The translations under genes and the position numbers were made by a program. The notes beneath the pieces were generated by a model. That model ran no database searches, was not told where the DNA came from, and was given only the letters and a program-made list of their open reading frames with translations. Shown in pieces: positions 8,153-14,912 of a stretch of 17,923 nt of DNA. Position 1 is the stretch's first letter, and each line of letters begins with the position of its first letter. The stretch is taken from positions 1-17,923 of the forward strand of contig CAZBSH010000044.1 of NCBI GenBank assembly GCA_964494645.1, written 5' to 3'. Origin of the DNA: Christensenella sp964494645 (lineage in GTDB: Bacteria > Bacillota > Clostridia > Christensenellales > Christensenellaceae).

Positions 8153-8195
8153 TTCATTTTTTGTTTACATATGCACAGAAAAAAAGCAGTATAAT
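8153..8195 (+). promoter_or_regulatory. Internal promoter with PhoP-like half-sites before the first histidine kinase
   Basis: A perfect TATAAT lies at 8190-8195. Upstream, TTCATT (8153-8158) and TTTACA (8164-8169) are spaced 11 bp start to start. Their starts are 37 and 26 bp before the -10, the same register as the clearer repeats at htrA. No conventional -35 is found at 17 bp, which fits an activator-dependent promoter. The spacing match is the main support; the third position (8175) is degenerate. Confidence 0.45.
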
Positions 8196-8227
8196 AGGGA
8201 CAGGAAAAACAAACAAAGGATAGACGG

Positions 8228-9649
8228 ATGATCAGAACGATCTTTGGGAAAATTATGCTGCTTTTCATGGCCATTATTATGGTCTCTTTGTTCATATCAG
8301 GGATTATGATGAGCTGGGTCGTACGTAACGCATACCTTGACGATAGCGAGCAGCAAATGCTTGGCATCGCGGGAGACGTGGAGACTCTACTTTCTTTTTA
8401 TAAAAGTAATTACCTGACGTTTAACCAGATGGCGGCGCAGATCCTTGTCAAGGCGGAGACAAATAAAGACGTGATCTGGATCGTGAACAGCGACGGTACG
8501 GTATGGACGGCAGCGGATCCGTGTGGGCAATCGACAGTGACCAAAGAAGAAATACAAATGTATTTTGAGGATATGCTTGTCGAGCTGCAAAAGGGGAACG
8601 CGGTCAGGGTCGTGACCGAGGAATCGAACTTTTTTAATACGCCTGTCATTACGGTGGCAAAGCCGGTGATATCGGACGGAACGGTGACAGGGTATGTGTT
8701 TGTACATAAAAAAATCAATGAACTGGAAGCCTCGCTGATGGCGATGTACCGCCAGATCGTATTGGCGGCATGTATTTCTGCTGCGCTGGGTATCATCCTG
8801 ACCTATTTGTTTTCCAAATCAATGCTGCGACCGTTGTCTGTTGTTAATACGGGGGCAAAGCAGCTTGCAAAGGGACACTTTGACATCAGGTTGGATGTTT
8901 CTTCAAAAGATGAGATCGGACAGCTTGCGGACACGTTTAATAGTGTGGCGCAAGAACTTAAAAAATATGAGGCGACACGTGAAAGCCTTGTGGCAAATGT
9001 TTCCCACGAACTTCGCAGCCCGCTGACCTCCATACAGGGGTTATTGCAGGGCGTGATCGACGGGACGATCCCCAAAGAAGAGGCGGAGCACTATCTGGGT
9101 GTGGTGCTTGACGAAACCAAGCGGCTGGGATTTTTGATCAGCGATATGCTCGATCTGGCAAAAATAGAGTCCGGGCAGTTCCCTATGCAGATCGAAAAGG
9201 TGGAGTTGAACGAGCTTTTGCGCCGTACGCTGATTACGTTTGAAAGCAAGATCGAAGCAAAGAATTTGGAAGTATTCGTAGACCTGCCTGAAGAAAAGCA
9301 GTTTGTTTATGCGGATGAAAATCGTTTGAAGCAGGTACTGCATAATATTATTGAAAATGCGATCAAGTTTGTGAACGAGGGCGGGGAGCTTAAGATATAC
9401 ACGACGGAAAGCAAGGCGAGCGTGTTTGTGAATATCAATAATTCCGGCAATGTGATCCCACAAGAAGACCTGCCTTACCTGTTTGATCGTTTTTATAAGA
9501 TAGACAAGTCGCATTCGCGAACCAAGGAGGGAACGGGGATCGGACTTTCTATTGTGAAAAATATTTTGAAAGAGCATGGACAGAAGATATGGGTCATGTC
9601 TGATGAGGAGAATGGGACAACCTTTACTTTCACTTTAAAAAAGGTATAA
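8228..9649 (+). CDS. Membrane sensor histidine kinase (HAMP-HisKA-HATPase)
   Basis: Presumed partner of the regulator just upstream. At 473 residues: TM1 about 9-31, extracytoplasmic sensor loop about 33-175, TM2 about 176-197, HAMP about 198-250, HisKA with phospho-acceptor His260 (NVSHELRSPLTSIQG), and HATPase_c with N box NIIENAIKF and G2 box GTGIGLSIV. There is no PAS domain, unlike typical WalK. The G1 box is unusual: where most kinases have DxGxGI it reads NNSGNVIP, so the adenine-contacting Asp is Asn; the following EDLPYLFDRFYK is normal. The start is supported by AAAGGA (8215-8220) 7 nt before ATG. It is followed only 5 bp later by the repeat array of the htrA promoter. The signal sensed is unknown. 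Confidence 0.92.
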   Translation: MIRTIFGKIMLLFMAIIMVSLFISGIMMSWVVRNAYLDDSEQQMLGIAGDVETLLSFYKSNYLTFNQMAAQILVKAETNKDVIWIVNSDGTVWTAADPCGQSTVTKEEIQMYFEDMLVELQKGNAVRVVTEESNFFNTPVITVAKPVISDGTVTGYVFVHKKINELEASLMAMYRQIVLAACISAALGIILTYLFSKSMLRPLSVVNTGAKQLAKGHFDIRLDVSSKDEIGQLADTFNSVAQELKKYEATRESLVANVSHELRSPLTSIQGLLQGVIDGTIPKEEAEHYLGVVLDETKRLGFLISDMLDLAKIESGQFPMQIEKVELNELLRRTLITFESKIEAKNLEVFVDLPEEKQFVYADENRLKQVLHNIIENAIKFVNEGGELKIYTTESKASVFVNINNSGNVIPQEDLPYLFDRFYKIDKSHSRTKEGTGIGLSIVKNILKEHGQKIWVMSDEENGTTFTFTLKKV

Positions 9650-9654
9650 AATTC

Positions 9655-9697
9655 TTTAAAGTTTGTTCACAACTTCTTCACAAAACGCGTGTATCAT
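9655..9697 (+). promoter_or_regulatory. htrA promoter with three 11-bp direct repeats (PhoP-like box)
   Basis: TTTAAA (9655-9660), TTCACA (9666-9671) and TTCACA (9677-9682) are spaced exactly 11 bp, with 5-bp gaps. A -10 element TATCAT follows at 9692-9697. The two perfect hexamers match the known PhoP/PhoB-family form TT(A/T/C)ACA-N5-TT(A/T/C)ACA. The repeats cover about -49 to -22 and replace the -35, the usual position for activation by this family. The adjacent regulator at 7454 is the natural candidate, by inference. Confidence 0.7.
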
Positions 9698-9751
9698 GAA
9701 AATAGTAAAGGCATGAACCGAAAAGGTTTGACACAACAGGAGGAACCAACG

Positions 9752-11182
9752 ATGGACGAGAACGGTTTTAACAATATGGGCGCAGACGGCGGGCAACCGC
9801 AAGGAGGCAATACGCCGCCATCACAGCCGCAGCCGGAGATACAGAATCCTGTATCACAATTTGCGCAGCAACAGCCTGCGCCGCCGGTATATGATGACAG
9901 TTATAATTATGAACAATCCCCCGCTCCGAAAAAGAAACGGGAAAAAAAGAAGGGGCACGGAATCGGCGGAATCATTACTGCCGTCGCTGTAGCGGGGATT
10001 CTTGTTGGTTGTCTGCTGATGGCATTTGTGATCGGACCGATCATAAATGGTGGAAACAGCATACTTCCCACATTGCCTAATCAGAAAACGGAACAACAAC
10101 CGAAAAAAAGCGATGCAGAGCAAGCACCTCAGCTGGGCGGAGAATCGGCGGATATCAAGGATTCGGCGAACCCTGTAGTAGATATCGCGGAGGCGATGAA
10201 AGACAGCGTCGTCGGGATTACGACATATACCAGACAACTGGTATCGGGACAGGAGCCTGTGGAACAGGCGATCGGCGCGGGGACCGGTTTTGTGATCTCA
10301 AGCGAGGGGTATATTCTGACCAATAATCATGTTGTAGAAGGCGGAAATGTAGTGAGGGTAAAAACGTCAGACAACGAGGAGTATGTGGCAGAGATCGTGG
10401 GTCAGGATGCTGCGTCGGATGTTGCGGTTCTCAAGATAGACGGGCTCAATCTTACGGCAGCGCCAATCGGGAACAGTGATGAGCTCAAGGTCGGGGAGCT
10501 TTCCGTGGTGATAGGAAATGTGCACGGAGATACGTTCAACAATACGGTGACGGTCGGCTATGTCAGCAATGTGAATACGACGATCAGTGTCAACGGCATT
10601 ACGTTGGATGTGATCCAAACAGACGCGGCAGTAAATCCGGGAGACTCGGGCGGACCGCTTCTTGATTCCAAAGGAAATGTGATCGGGATGACGACAGCAA
10701 AGCAATACTATTCCGGATTTGATGGGAGCGGAAACGCGTTGTCTTCGGAAGGGATCGGTTATGCGATTCCTATCAATAAAGCAATTGATATTGCGCAGCA
10801 GTTGATTGAAAACGGCAGTATCCCGCGTCCGGGCATTGGGCTTTCGTACGCAATGATATCGGAGGTGGACGCGAGCCTTTGGAAAACGCCGCAAGGCGCG
10901 CTGGTTGCAGATGTAACGCCGGGTGGTCCTGCCGAAAAAGCGGGAATCAAGCAAAATGATGTGATCACAGAGATCGACGGCGTGGATTTGACAACGGCGG
11001 ATAAAATGCCTTCGTTTGACGGGAAGAACATCGGGGATACGATATCGGCAACGGTATGGCGGGATGGAAAAGAATATTCCGTGAGTATGACGCTGGAGGA
11101 TCTCAATGGTATGGGGGCTTCGTCGCCGGAGCAAACACCGCAGGGGGGCGATAATAATCAGCTTTTCCCGGAACTTCCGTAA
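9752..11182 (+). CDS. Membrane-anchored HtrA/DegP-type serine protease with PDZ domain
   Basis: Envelope quality-control protease of the S1C trypsin-like family, 476 residues. A Pro/Gln-rich cytoplasmic N-terminus (about 1-50) and a Lys-rich stretch (KKKREKKKGHG) precede one TM segment (about 72-97) that anchors the protease outside the membrane. The catalytic triad is complete: His193 (NNHVVEGG), Asp223 (SDVAVLKID) and Ser299 (NPGDSGGPL). A single PDZ domain follows (about 360-455, with GGPAEKAGIKQNDVI). The ATG at 9752 is chosen for AGGAGG (9738-9743) 8 nt upstream; the frame stays open further upstream but has no better signal. The order regulator-kinase-HtrA resembles WalR-WalK...HtrA loci, but without the yycHIJ genes. 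Likely induced through the repeats at 9655-9682. A strong terminator follows. Confidence 0.94.
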   Translation: MDENGFNNMGADGGQPQGGNTPPSQPQPEIQNPVSQFAQQQPAPPVYDDSYNYEQSPAPKKKREKKKGHGIGGIITAVAVAGILVGCLLMAFVIGPIINGGNSILPTLPNQKTEQQPKKSDAEQAPQLGGESADIKDSANPVVDIAEAMKDSVVGITTYTRQLVSGQEPVEQAIGAGTGFVISSEGYILTNNHVVEGGNVVRVKTSDNEEYVAEIVGQDAASDVAVLKIDGLNLTAAPIGNSDELKVGELSVVIGNVHGDTFNNTVTVGYVSNVNTTISVNGITLDVIQTDAAVNPGDSGGPLLDSKGNVIGMTTAKQYYSGFDGSGNALSSEGIGYAIPINKAIDIAQQLIENGSIPRPGIGLSYAMISEVDASLWKTPQGALVADVTPGGPAEKAGIKQNDVITEIDGVDLTTADKMPSFDGKNIGDTISATVWRDGKEYSVSMTLEDLNGMGASSPEQTPQGGDNNQLFPELP

Positions 11183-11212
11183 GCGAAAAACATTCAGAGA
11201 AATACATAAAAC

Positions 11213-11243
11213 AAAAAACGCGGATATCCGCGTTTTTTGTTTT
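11213..11243 (+). terminator. Rho-independent terminator of htrA
   Basis: AAAAAACGCGG (11213-11223) pairs perfectly with CCGCGTTTTTT (11228-11238) around an ATAT loop, followed by GTTTTG. The A and T flanks make the stem 11 bp and supply the U tract. Confidence 0.9.
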
Positions 11244-11269
11244 GCTATCGTGATTCTTTATATGAAATA

Positions 11270-11278
11270 TGATATAAT
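11270..11278 (+). promoter_or_regulatory. Extended -10 promoter abutting the cysteine desulfurase start codon
   Basis: TG-A-TATAAT, a perfect extended -10 with the hexamer at 11273-11278. No clear -35 at 16-18 bp. The predicted transcription start near 11285 is one base before the ATG at 11286, the same arrangement as at mutS2. Confidence 0.65.
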
Positions 11279-11285
11279 ACGGTCT

Positions 11286-12428
11286 ATGCGGAAAATATAT
11301 TTGGACAATGCGGCAACAACACAGCCGCTTCCCATATGCAGTGATATTTATACAGAGTATGCGCGTGAGTTCTGGCAGAATCCGTCTGCGCTTTACGCGG
11401 ATGCGACGGGTGTGCACAAGAAAGTTGACGAGGCAAAAAAGACGTTGCTGCGCGCGTTTGGTTCATCCGAACATAAATGTATATTTACGAGTTGCGGTTC
11501 AGAAAGCGCGAACATGGTTGTTCTGCGCGGTGCGCGTCAAAAGAAAAATATGAATTATGTATGCGGCGGCGCAGAGCATCCGTGCGTGGAAGAAAGCTTC
11601 AAATATCTGGCGGAGCAGGGGTATCCTGTTACATTTATCAAACCGGACAAGCAAGGTGTGATCACGCCTGCGCAGGTGGCAGAGGTCGTGGACGAGAATA
11701 CCGCGCTTGTAAGTGTGATGCACGTTAATAATGAAACAGGCGCGAAAAATGATATCGAAAGGATCGCTGTGGCAGTCAAAGCGAAGAACCCGCAGGCAAT
11801 GTTTTTTGCGGACGGGGTGCAGGCGTATTGCAAGGAACGGCTGAAGAGCACAGCTAACATCGACTATTATACGGTGAGCGCGCACAAGCTGCACGCGCAC
11901 AAAGGAACGGGTGCGGTGTTTTATAAAGAAAATGCGCCGCTAAAACCGTATATCCTTGGCGGGGGACAGGAGGGTGGATTGCGTAGCGGTACGCAAAACA
12001 CGTTGGGAATCCTTTCGTTTGCTGCTGCGGTGACCTATTTGGCGGAGAAGGTAGACGGGGAGCAGATGACCCTTGTACGCGATGCGTTTTTACAGGCATG
12101 CGATGGGATAGAGGATGTTGTGCTGCTCACGCCGAAGAATACGGAACACGCATGCAGACACATCGTCAACCTTTGTGTGTCGGGTGTACGCGGGGAAACA
12201 TTATTGCATATGCTGGAGCAGCAGGGGATTTGTATTTCGACAGGGTCGGCGTGTTCGTCTAAAAAAGGGAAGAGCAGGATCGCGAAGGCACTTTCCTTAA
12301 CGGAAGAAGAAGCGGAAGGCGCGATCCGCATCAGTTTCTCACCTTTTACAACAAAGGAAGAGGTGCTGATCGCCGCTGATGAGATCAAAAAAGGTGCGGA
12401 GCAGCTACGGCGGTTTACGCGGAAATAG
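11286..12428 (+). CDS. Cysteine desulfurase (NifS/IscS family, ThiI partner)
   Basis: PLP enzyme that takes sulfur from L-cysteine as a persulfide; 380 residues. The start KIYLDNAATT matches the family N-terminus, fixing ATG 11286. Other marks: MHVNNETGA, DGVQAYCK, the PLP Lys201 in SAHKLHAHKG, GGGQEGGLRSGTQN, and the persulfide Cys323 in TGSACSSKKGKSR. The gene ends 11 bp before thiI, and its stop overlaps the thiI ribosome site. This pairing is that of Bacillus NifZ-ThiI, which makes 4-thiouridine in tRNA, so sulfur delivery to ThiI is the likely job rather than general Fe-S assembly. No Shine-Dalgarno precedes the start. An in-frame ATG at 11262 exists but also lacks one and would lie upstream of the -10 element. 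Confidence 0.93.
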   Translation: MRKIYLDNAATTQPLPICSDIYTEYAREFWQNPSALYADATGVHKKVDEAKKTLLRAFGSSEHKCIFTSCGSESANMVVLRGARQKKNMNYVCGGAEHPCVEESFKYLAEQGYPVTFIKPDKQGVITPAQVAEVVDENTALVSVMHVNNETGAKNDIERIAVAVKAKNPQAMFFADGVQAYCKERLKSTANIDYYTVSAHKLHAHKGTGAVFYKENAPLKPYILGGGQEGGLRSGTQNTLGILSFAAAVTYLAEKVDGEQMTLVRDAFLQACDGIEDVVLLTPKNTEHACRHIVNLCVSGVRGETLLHMLEQQGICISTGSACSSKKGKSRIAKALSLTEEEAEGAIRISFSPFTTKEEVLIAADEIKKGAEQLRRFTRK

Positions 12429-12439
12429 GGGAAGAAATC

Positions 12440-13612
12440 ATGCTATTACTGGTACGTTACGGCGAGATATATTTAAAAGGGCTCAACCGCCCCCATTTTG
12501 AGTCATTGCAGATAGGGGCGCTTCGGCGCGCGCTCAAAGATTTCCCGGATGTGAAAGTGCAAAAGGGATATGGGCGTTTTTATGCCACGGATATCAAGCA
12601 GGAAGATATGCCCGCTGTGATTGACGCGGCAAAAAAAGTGTTTGGACTGCACTCTGTATCACCCGCGAGAGAGATGGATAAGGATATGGACGCTATCAAG
12701 GAAACGATGATCCGTATCGTGCGGGAATACATGGAGCAAAAGGGAATCGAGAGCGCAACCTTTAAGGTCGCTGCAAAGCGTGCGGACAAAAGGTTTGCCT
12801 TGTCTTCCATGCAGCTTGCCGCAGAGCTGGGCGGAGTGCTTTTGGAGGCGATCCCGGGGCTTAGTGTGGACGTGCATGATCCGCAGATCACCGTACACAT
12901 TGAGGTGCGCGAAAAGTGCTATGGATATGTGGACATTATTCCATGCGTGGGAGGAATGCCGCAGCGTTCCAACGGTCGCGCGATGCTTCTGTTATCCGGA
13001 GGGATCGATAGCCCGGTCGCGGGATATATGATCGCCAAACGCGGTGTGGAGCTGTCGGCGGTGCATTATCACAGTTTTCCATATACGAGTGAGGCGGCAA
13101 AACAAAAGGTGATCGATCTGGCAAAGATCGTATCGCAATATGCAGGGCGTATCAGACTGCATATCGTCAGCTTTACGGATATCCAAATGCAAATTTATGA
13201 AAAATGCCAGCATGAGATGCTTGTTATCATTATGCGGCGGTTTATGATGCGTATTGCAAGTGAGCTTGCAAAGCGTGATAACGCGCAGGCTATCGTGACG
13301 GGTGAGAGCATTGGGCAGGTGGCAAGTCAGACGATGGAGAGCATCGGTGTGACGAACAGCGTTGTCATGGATATGCCTGTTTTTCGACCATTGATCGGGA
13401 TGGATAAGGTGGATATCATTGATATCGCAAACGAGATCGGTACTTACGAAACCTCGATTTTGCCTCATGAGGATTGCTGCACGGTGTTTGTGCCAAAACA
13501 CCCGACCACGCGTCCCAGGTTAGAACGTATTATCGAGGAAGAAAGCATCTTGGATATTGATGCTCTGGTAAAAGAGGCGGTACAAAGCGCGGAACTCTTG
13601 CGGATAGATTAA
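12440..13612 (+). CDS. thiI: tRNA 4-thiouridine synthetase ThiI
   Basis: ATP-dependent sulfurtransferase that adenylates and thiolates U8 of tRNA; in some bacteria also used for thiamin thiazole. Length 390 residues. An N-terminal ferredoxin-like domain (LLLVRYGEIYLKGLNRPHFE) leads into THUMP (about 60-165), then the PP-loop ATP pyrophosphatase domain with SGGIDSP (186-192), the HYHSFPYTSE loop, and TGESIGQVASQT. There is no C-terminal rhodanese domain, as in Bacillus; the conserved Cys that matches E. coli Cys344 falls in EDCCTVF (Cys346/347). The missing rhodanese function fits direct persulfide transfer from the adjacent cysteine desulfurase. AGGGGAAG (12427-12434) overlaps the upstream stop, so translation is probably coupled. 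A bidirectional terminator begins at the stop codon. Confidence 0.96.
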   Translation: MLLLVRYGEIYLKGLNRPHFESLQIGALRRALKDFPDVKVQKGYGRFYATDIKQEDMPAVIDAAKKVFGLHSVSPAREMDKDMDAIKETMIRIVREYMEQKGIESATFKVAAKRADKRFALSSMQLAAELGGVLLEAIPGLSVDVHDPQITVHIEVREKCYGYVDIIPCVGGMPQRSNGRAMLLLSGGIDSPVAGYMIAKRGVELSAVHYHSFPYTSEAAKQKVIDLAKIVSQYAGRIRLHIVSFTDIQMQIYEKCQHEMLVIIMRRFMMRIASELAKRDNAQAIVTGESIGQVASQTMESIGVTNSVVMDMPVFRPLIGMDKVDIIDIANEIGTYETSILPHEDCCTVFVPKHPTTRPRLERIIEEESILDIDALVKEAVQSAELLRID

Positions 13613-13641
13613 AAAAAGGACTGCCAAGGCAGTCCTTTTTT
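13612..13641. terminator. Bidirectional Rho-independent terminator between thiI and the convergent IIC gene
   Basis: AAAAAAGGACTGCC (13612-13625) pairs perfectly with GGCAGTCCTTTTTT (13628-13641) around a two-base loop. A runs on one side and T runs on the other give a U tract for both strands, so it ends thiI (plus) and the PfoR-like gene (minus), which stops at 13648. Confidence 0.93.
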
Positions 13642-13647
13642 ATGTTG

Positions 13648-14682
13648 TCATGACATCATCTCAAGCCTTAAATCCTGCGGACGGATCCAACCAACGCGGC
13701 GGAGGATTGTCGCGACTGCCAATGTGATGACAGCGGGCAGGATGAAGTGTACGAGTGCGATCTCCAAAATGAGCATGGGAGCGGGCGTGGTAGCGCTCAT
13801 GGCTGCCCATGCGCCAAACTGACCGACAAGCCCGGACGTGCCCATGCCCGCGCCGGTGGGTGTGTTTGTCATCTGGAATACCATTGTAGAGATAGGACCG
13901 ACGACTGCCGAAGCGACAATGGGTGGGATCCATATCTGCGGACGGCGCAATATATTAGGTACTTGCAGCATAGACGTGCCAAGACCCTGCGCCAAAAAAC
14001 CGCCCCAACCGTTCTCCTTAAAGCTCATGACCGCAAAGCCGATCATGTTGGCACAGCATCCGGCGACTGCTGCGCCCGCAGCGATGCCGCTGATGCCCAT
14101 CATAATGCACAGAGCGGCAGAGCTGATGGGGAGCGTAAGCACCATGCCCACGATAACGGAAACGATGATACCCATGGGCAGAGGCGCAAGCACGGTAGCG
14201 GAATTTACGAAATCTCCCAACCAGGTCATAAAAGTGTTGAGCGGAGGTCCGACAAGCAATCCGACAAAGCACCCTGAAAGGATGGTCACAATGGGAGACA
14301 CAATGATATCTACCGGTGTTTTTCCCGCCACAAGACGCCCGATTTCTGCGCCGACAAGCGCAGCGACATAAGCGCCGACAGGACCACCCATCGCGTAACC
14401 AAACGCACCTGTTGCGGCAGACGAAAAAATGATCAGGGGTTTGTTTTTCAGACCATAGGCGATCGCAACACCGATAGCTGCGCCCACGACAGGAGATTTT
14501 GCGCTCAATACTTCCGTGAACTGGGAAAGCACGGAAAGACCGGGGATGGTTGCAATCTGAGAAATGATGAGACCAATGATGAGGCTGGAGAAAAGACCCA
14601 GCGCCATTGCGCCCATACCGTCGATAAACCAGCGTTTGGCGTACTTTTTGATGGTTATTGCTGCTGTTTGATTTTCTGACAT
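13648..14682 (-). CDS. PTS_EIIC_2/PfoR-type membrane protein
   Basis: A 344-residue, very hydrophobic protein with roughly 8-10 membrane segments. The pattern FIDGMGAMALGLFSSLIIG near the N-terminus, the MGGPVGAYVAALVGAEIGRLV segment with KTPVDIIVSP, and the Gly-rich NTPTGAGMGTSGLVGQFGA loop match the family described as PTS EIIC type 2 / PfoR, as I recall it. Family members are annotated as sugar-permease-like or as the Clostridium perfringens PfoR putative regulator; the substrate is not known. No IIA or IIB gene is nearby, so phosphotransfer function is doubtful. The ATG at 14682 is set by AGGAGG (14698-14693) 10 nt before it; an ATG at 14739 in the same frame has no ribosome site. It has its own sigma-A promoter and a long structured leader. 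Confidence 0.85.
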   Translation of the reverse strand: MSENQTAAITIKKYAKRWFIDGMGAMALGLFSSLIIGLIISQIATIPGLSVLSQFTEVLSAKSPVVGAAIGVAIAYGLKNKPLIIFSSAATGAFGYAMGGPVGAYVAALVGAEIGRLVAGKTPVDIIVSPIVTILSGCFVGLLVGPPLNTFMTWLGDFVNSATVLAPLPMGIIVSVIVGMVLTLPISSAALCIMMGISGIAAGAAVAGCCANMIGFAVMSFKENGWGGFLAQGLGTSMLQVPNILRRPQIWIPPIVASAVVGPISTMVFQMTNTPTGAGMGTSGLVGQFGAWAAMSATTPAPMLILEIALVHFILPAVITLAVATILRRVGWIRPQDLRLEMMS

Positions 14683-14838
14683 AAAAAAACGTCCTCCTAA
14701 AAAGTAAATATTGGGGATGCGCTGCGGCGCAAGACTCATATTTGCTACTTTTCAAGCGGTACGTATACCGGACACCCGCGGTTTTCGCAGGCTTCTTAAA
14801 AACGGCGTGGCTTTAACTACACGCAATAACAGTTAGCG
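14683..14838 (-). ncRNA. Structured 5' leader of the PfoR-like gene (candidate cis-regulatory RNA)
   Basis: The predicted transcript has about 155 nt before the start codon, holding four short hairpins: GCGTG/CACGC (14824-14805), CCTGCG/CGCGGG (14791-14775), CGGTA/TACCG (14770-14757) and TGCG/CGCA (14731-14718), then AGGAGG at 14698-14693. I do not recognise a known riboswitch class, and there is no intrinsic terminator, so any control would be at translation. The hairpins may be chance in GC-rich sequence. Confidence 0.35.
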
Positions 14839-14844
14839 ATATTC

Positions 14845-14873
14845 ATTATATCGAATCGTGAGGAATTTATCAA
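14845..14873 (-). promoter_or_regulatory. Sigma-A promoter for the PfoR-like gene
   Basis: On the minus strand: TTGATA (14873-14868), a 17-bp spacer, then perfect TATAAT (14850-14845). This is the best consensus promoter in the window; start predicted near 14838. It lies 40 bp past the stop of the upstream kinase gene, so the IIC gene can be expressed independently of it. Confidence 0.8.
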
Positions 14874-14912
14874 GGGGTTTTATGACGTTTGTCCGCAGAC
14901 GTGATGCGGCGC

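Noticed and set aside
9728..9733. Perfect TTGACA -35 hexamer upstream of the htrA start
   Set aside because: No -10-like sequence occurs 15-19 bp downstream; that position is the Shine-Dalgarno and start codon.
11854..12388. Minus-strand open frames opposite the cysteine desulfurase
   Set aside because: They sit opposite the conserved PLP-lysine to catalytic-cysteine region of a clear gene and show no protein-like features.
14683..14739. N-terminal extension of the PfoR-like protein from ATG 14739
   Set aside because: In frame, but no ribosome site precedes it, while AGGAGG lies correctly before ATG 14682, where the family-like sequence begins.
14889..14912. Hairpin CCGCA/TGCGG after the second kinase gene as a terminator (minus strand)
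   Set aside because: Five-bp stem with a 7-nt loop and no U tract, so it is not a convincing intrinsic terminator.
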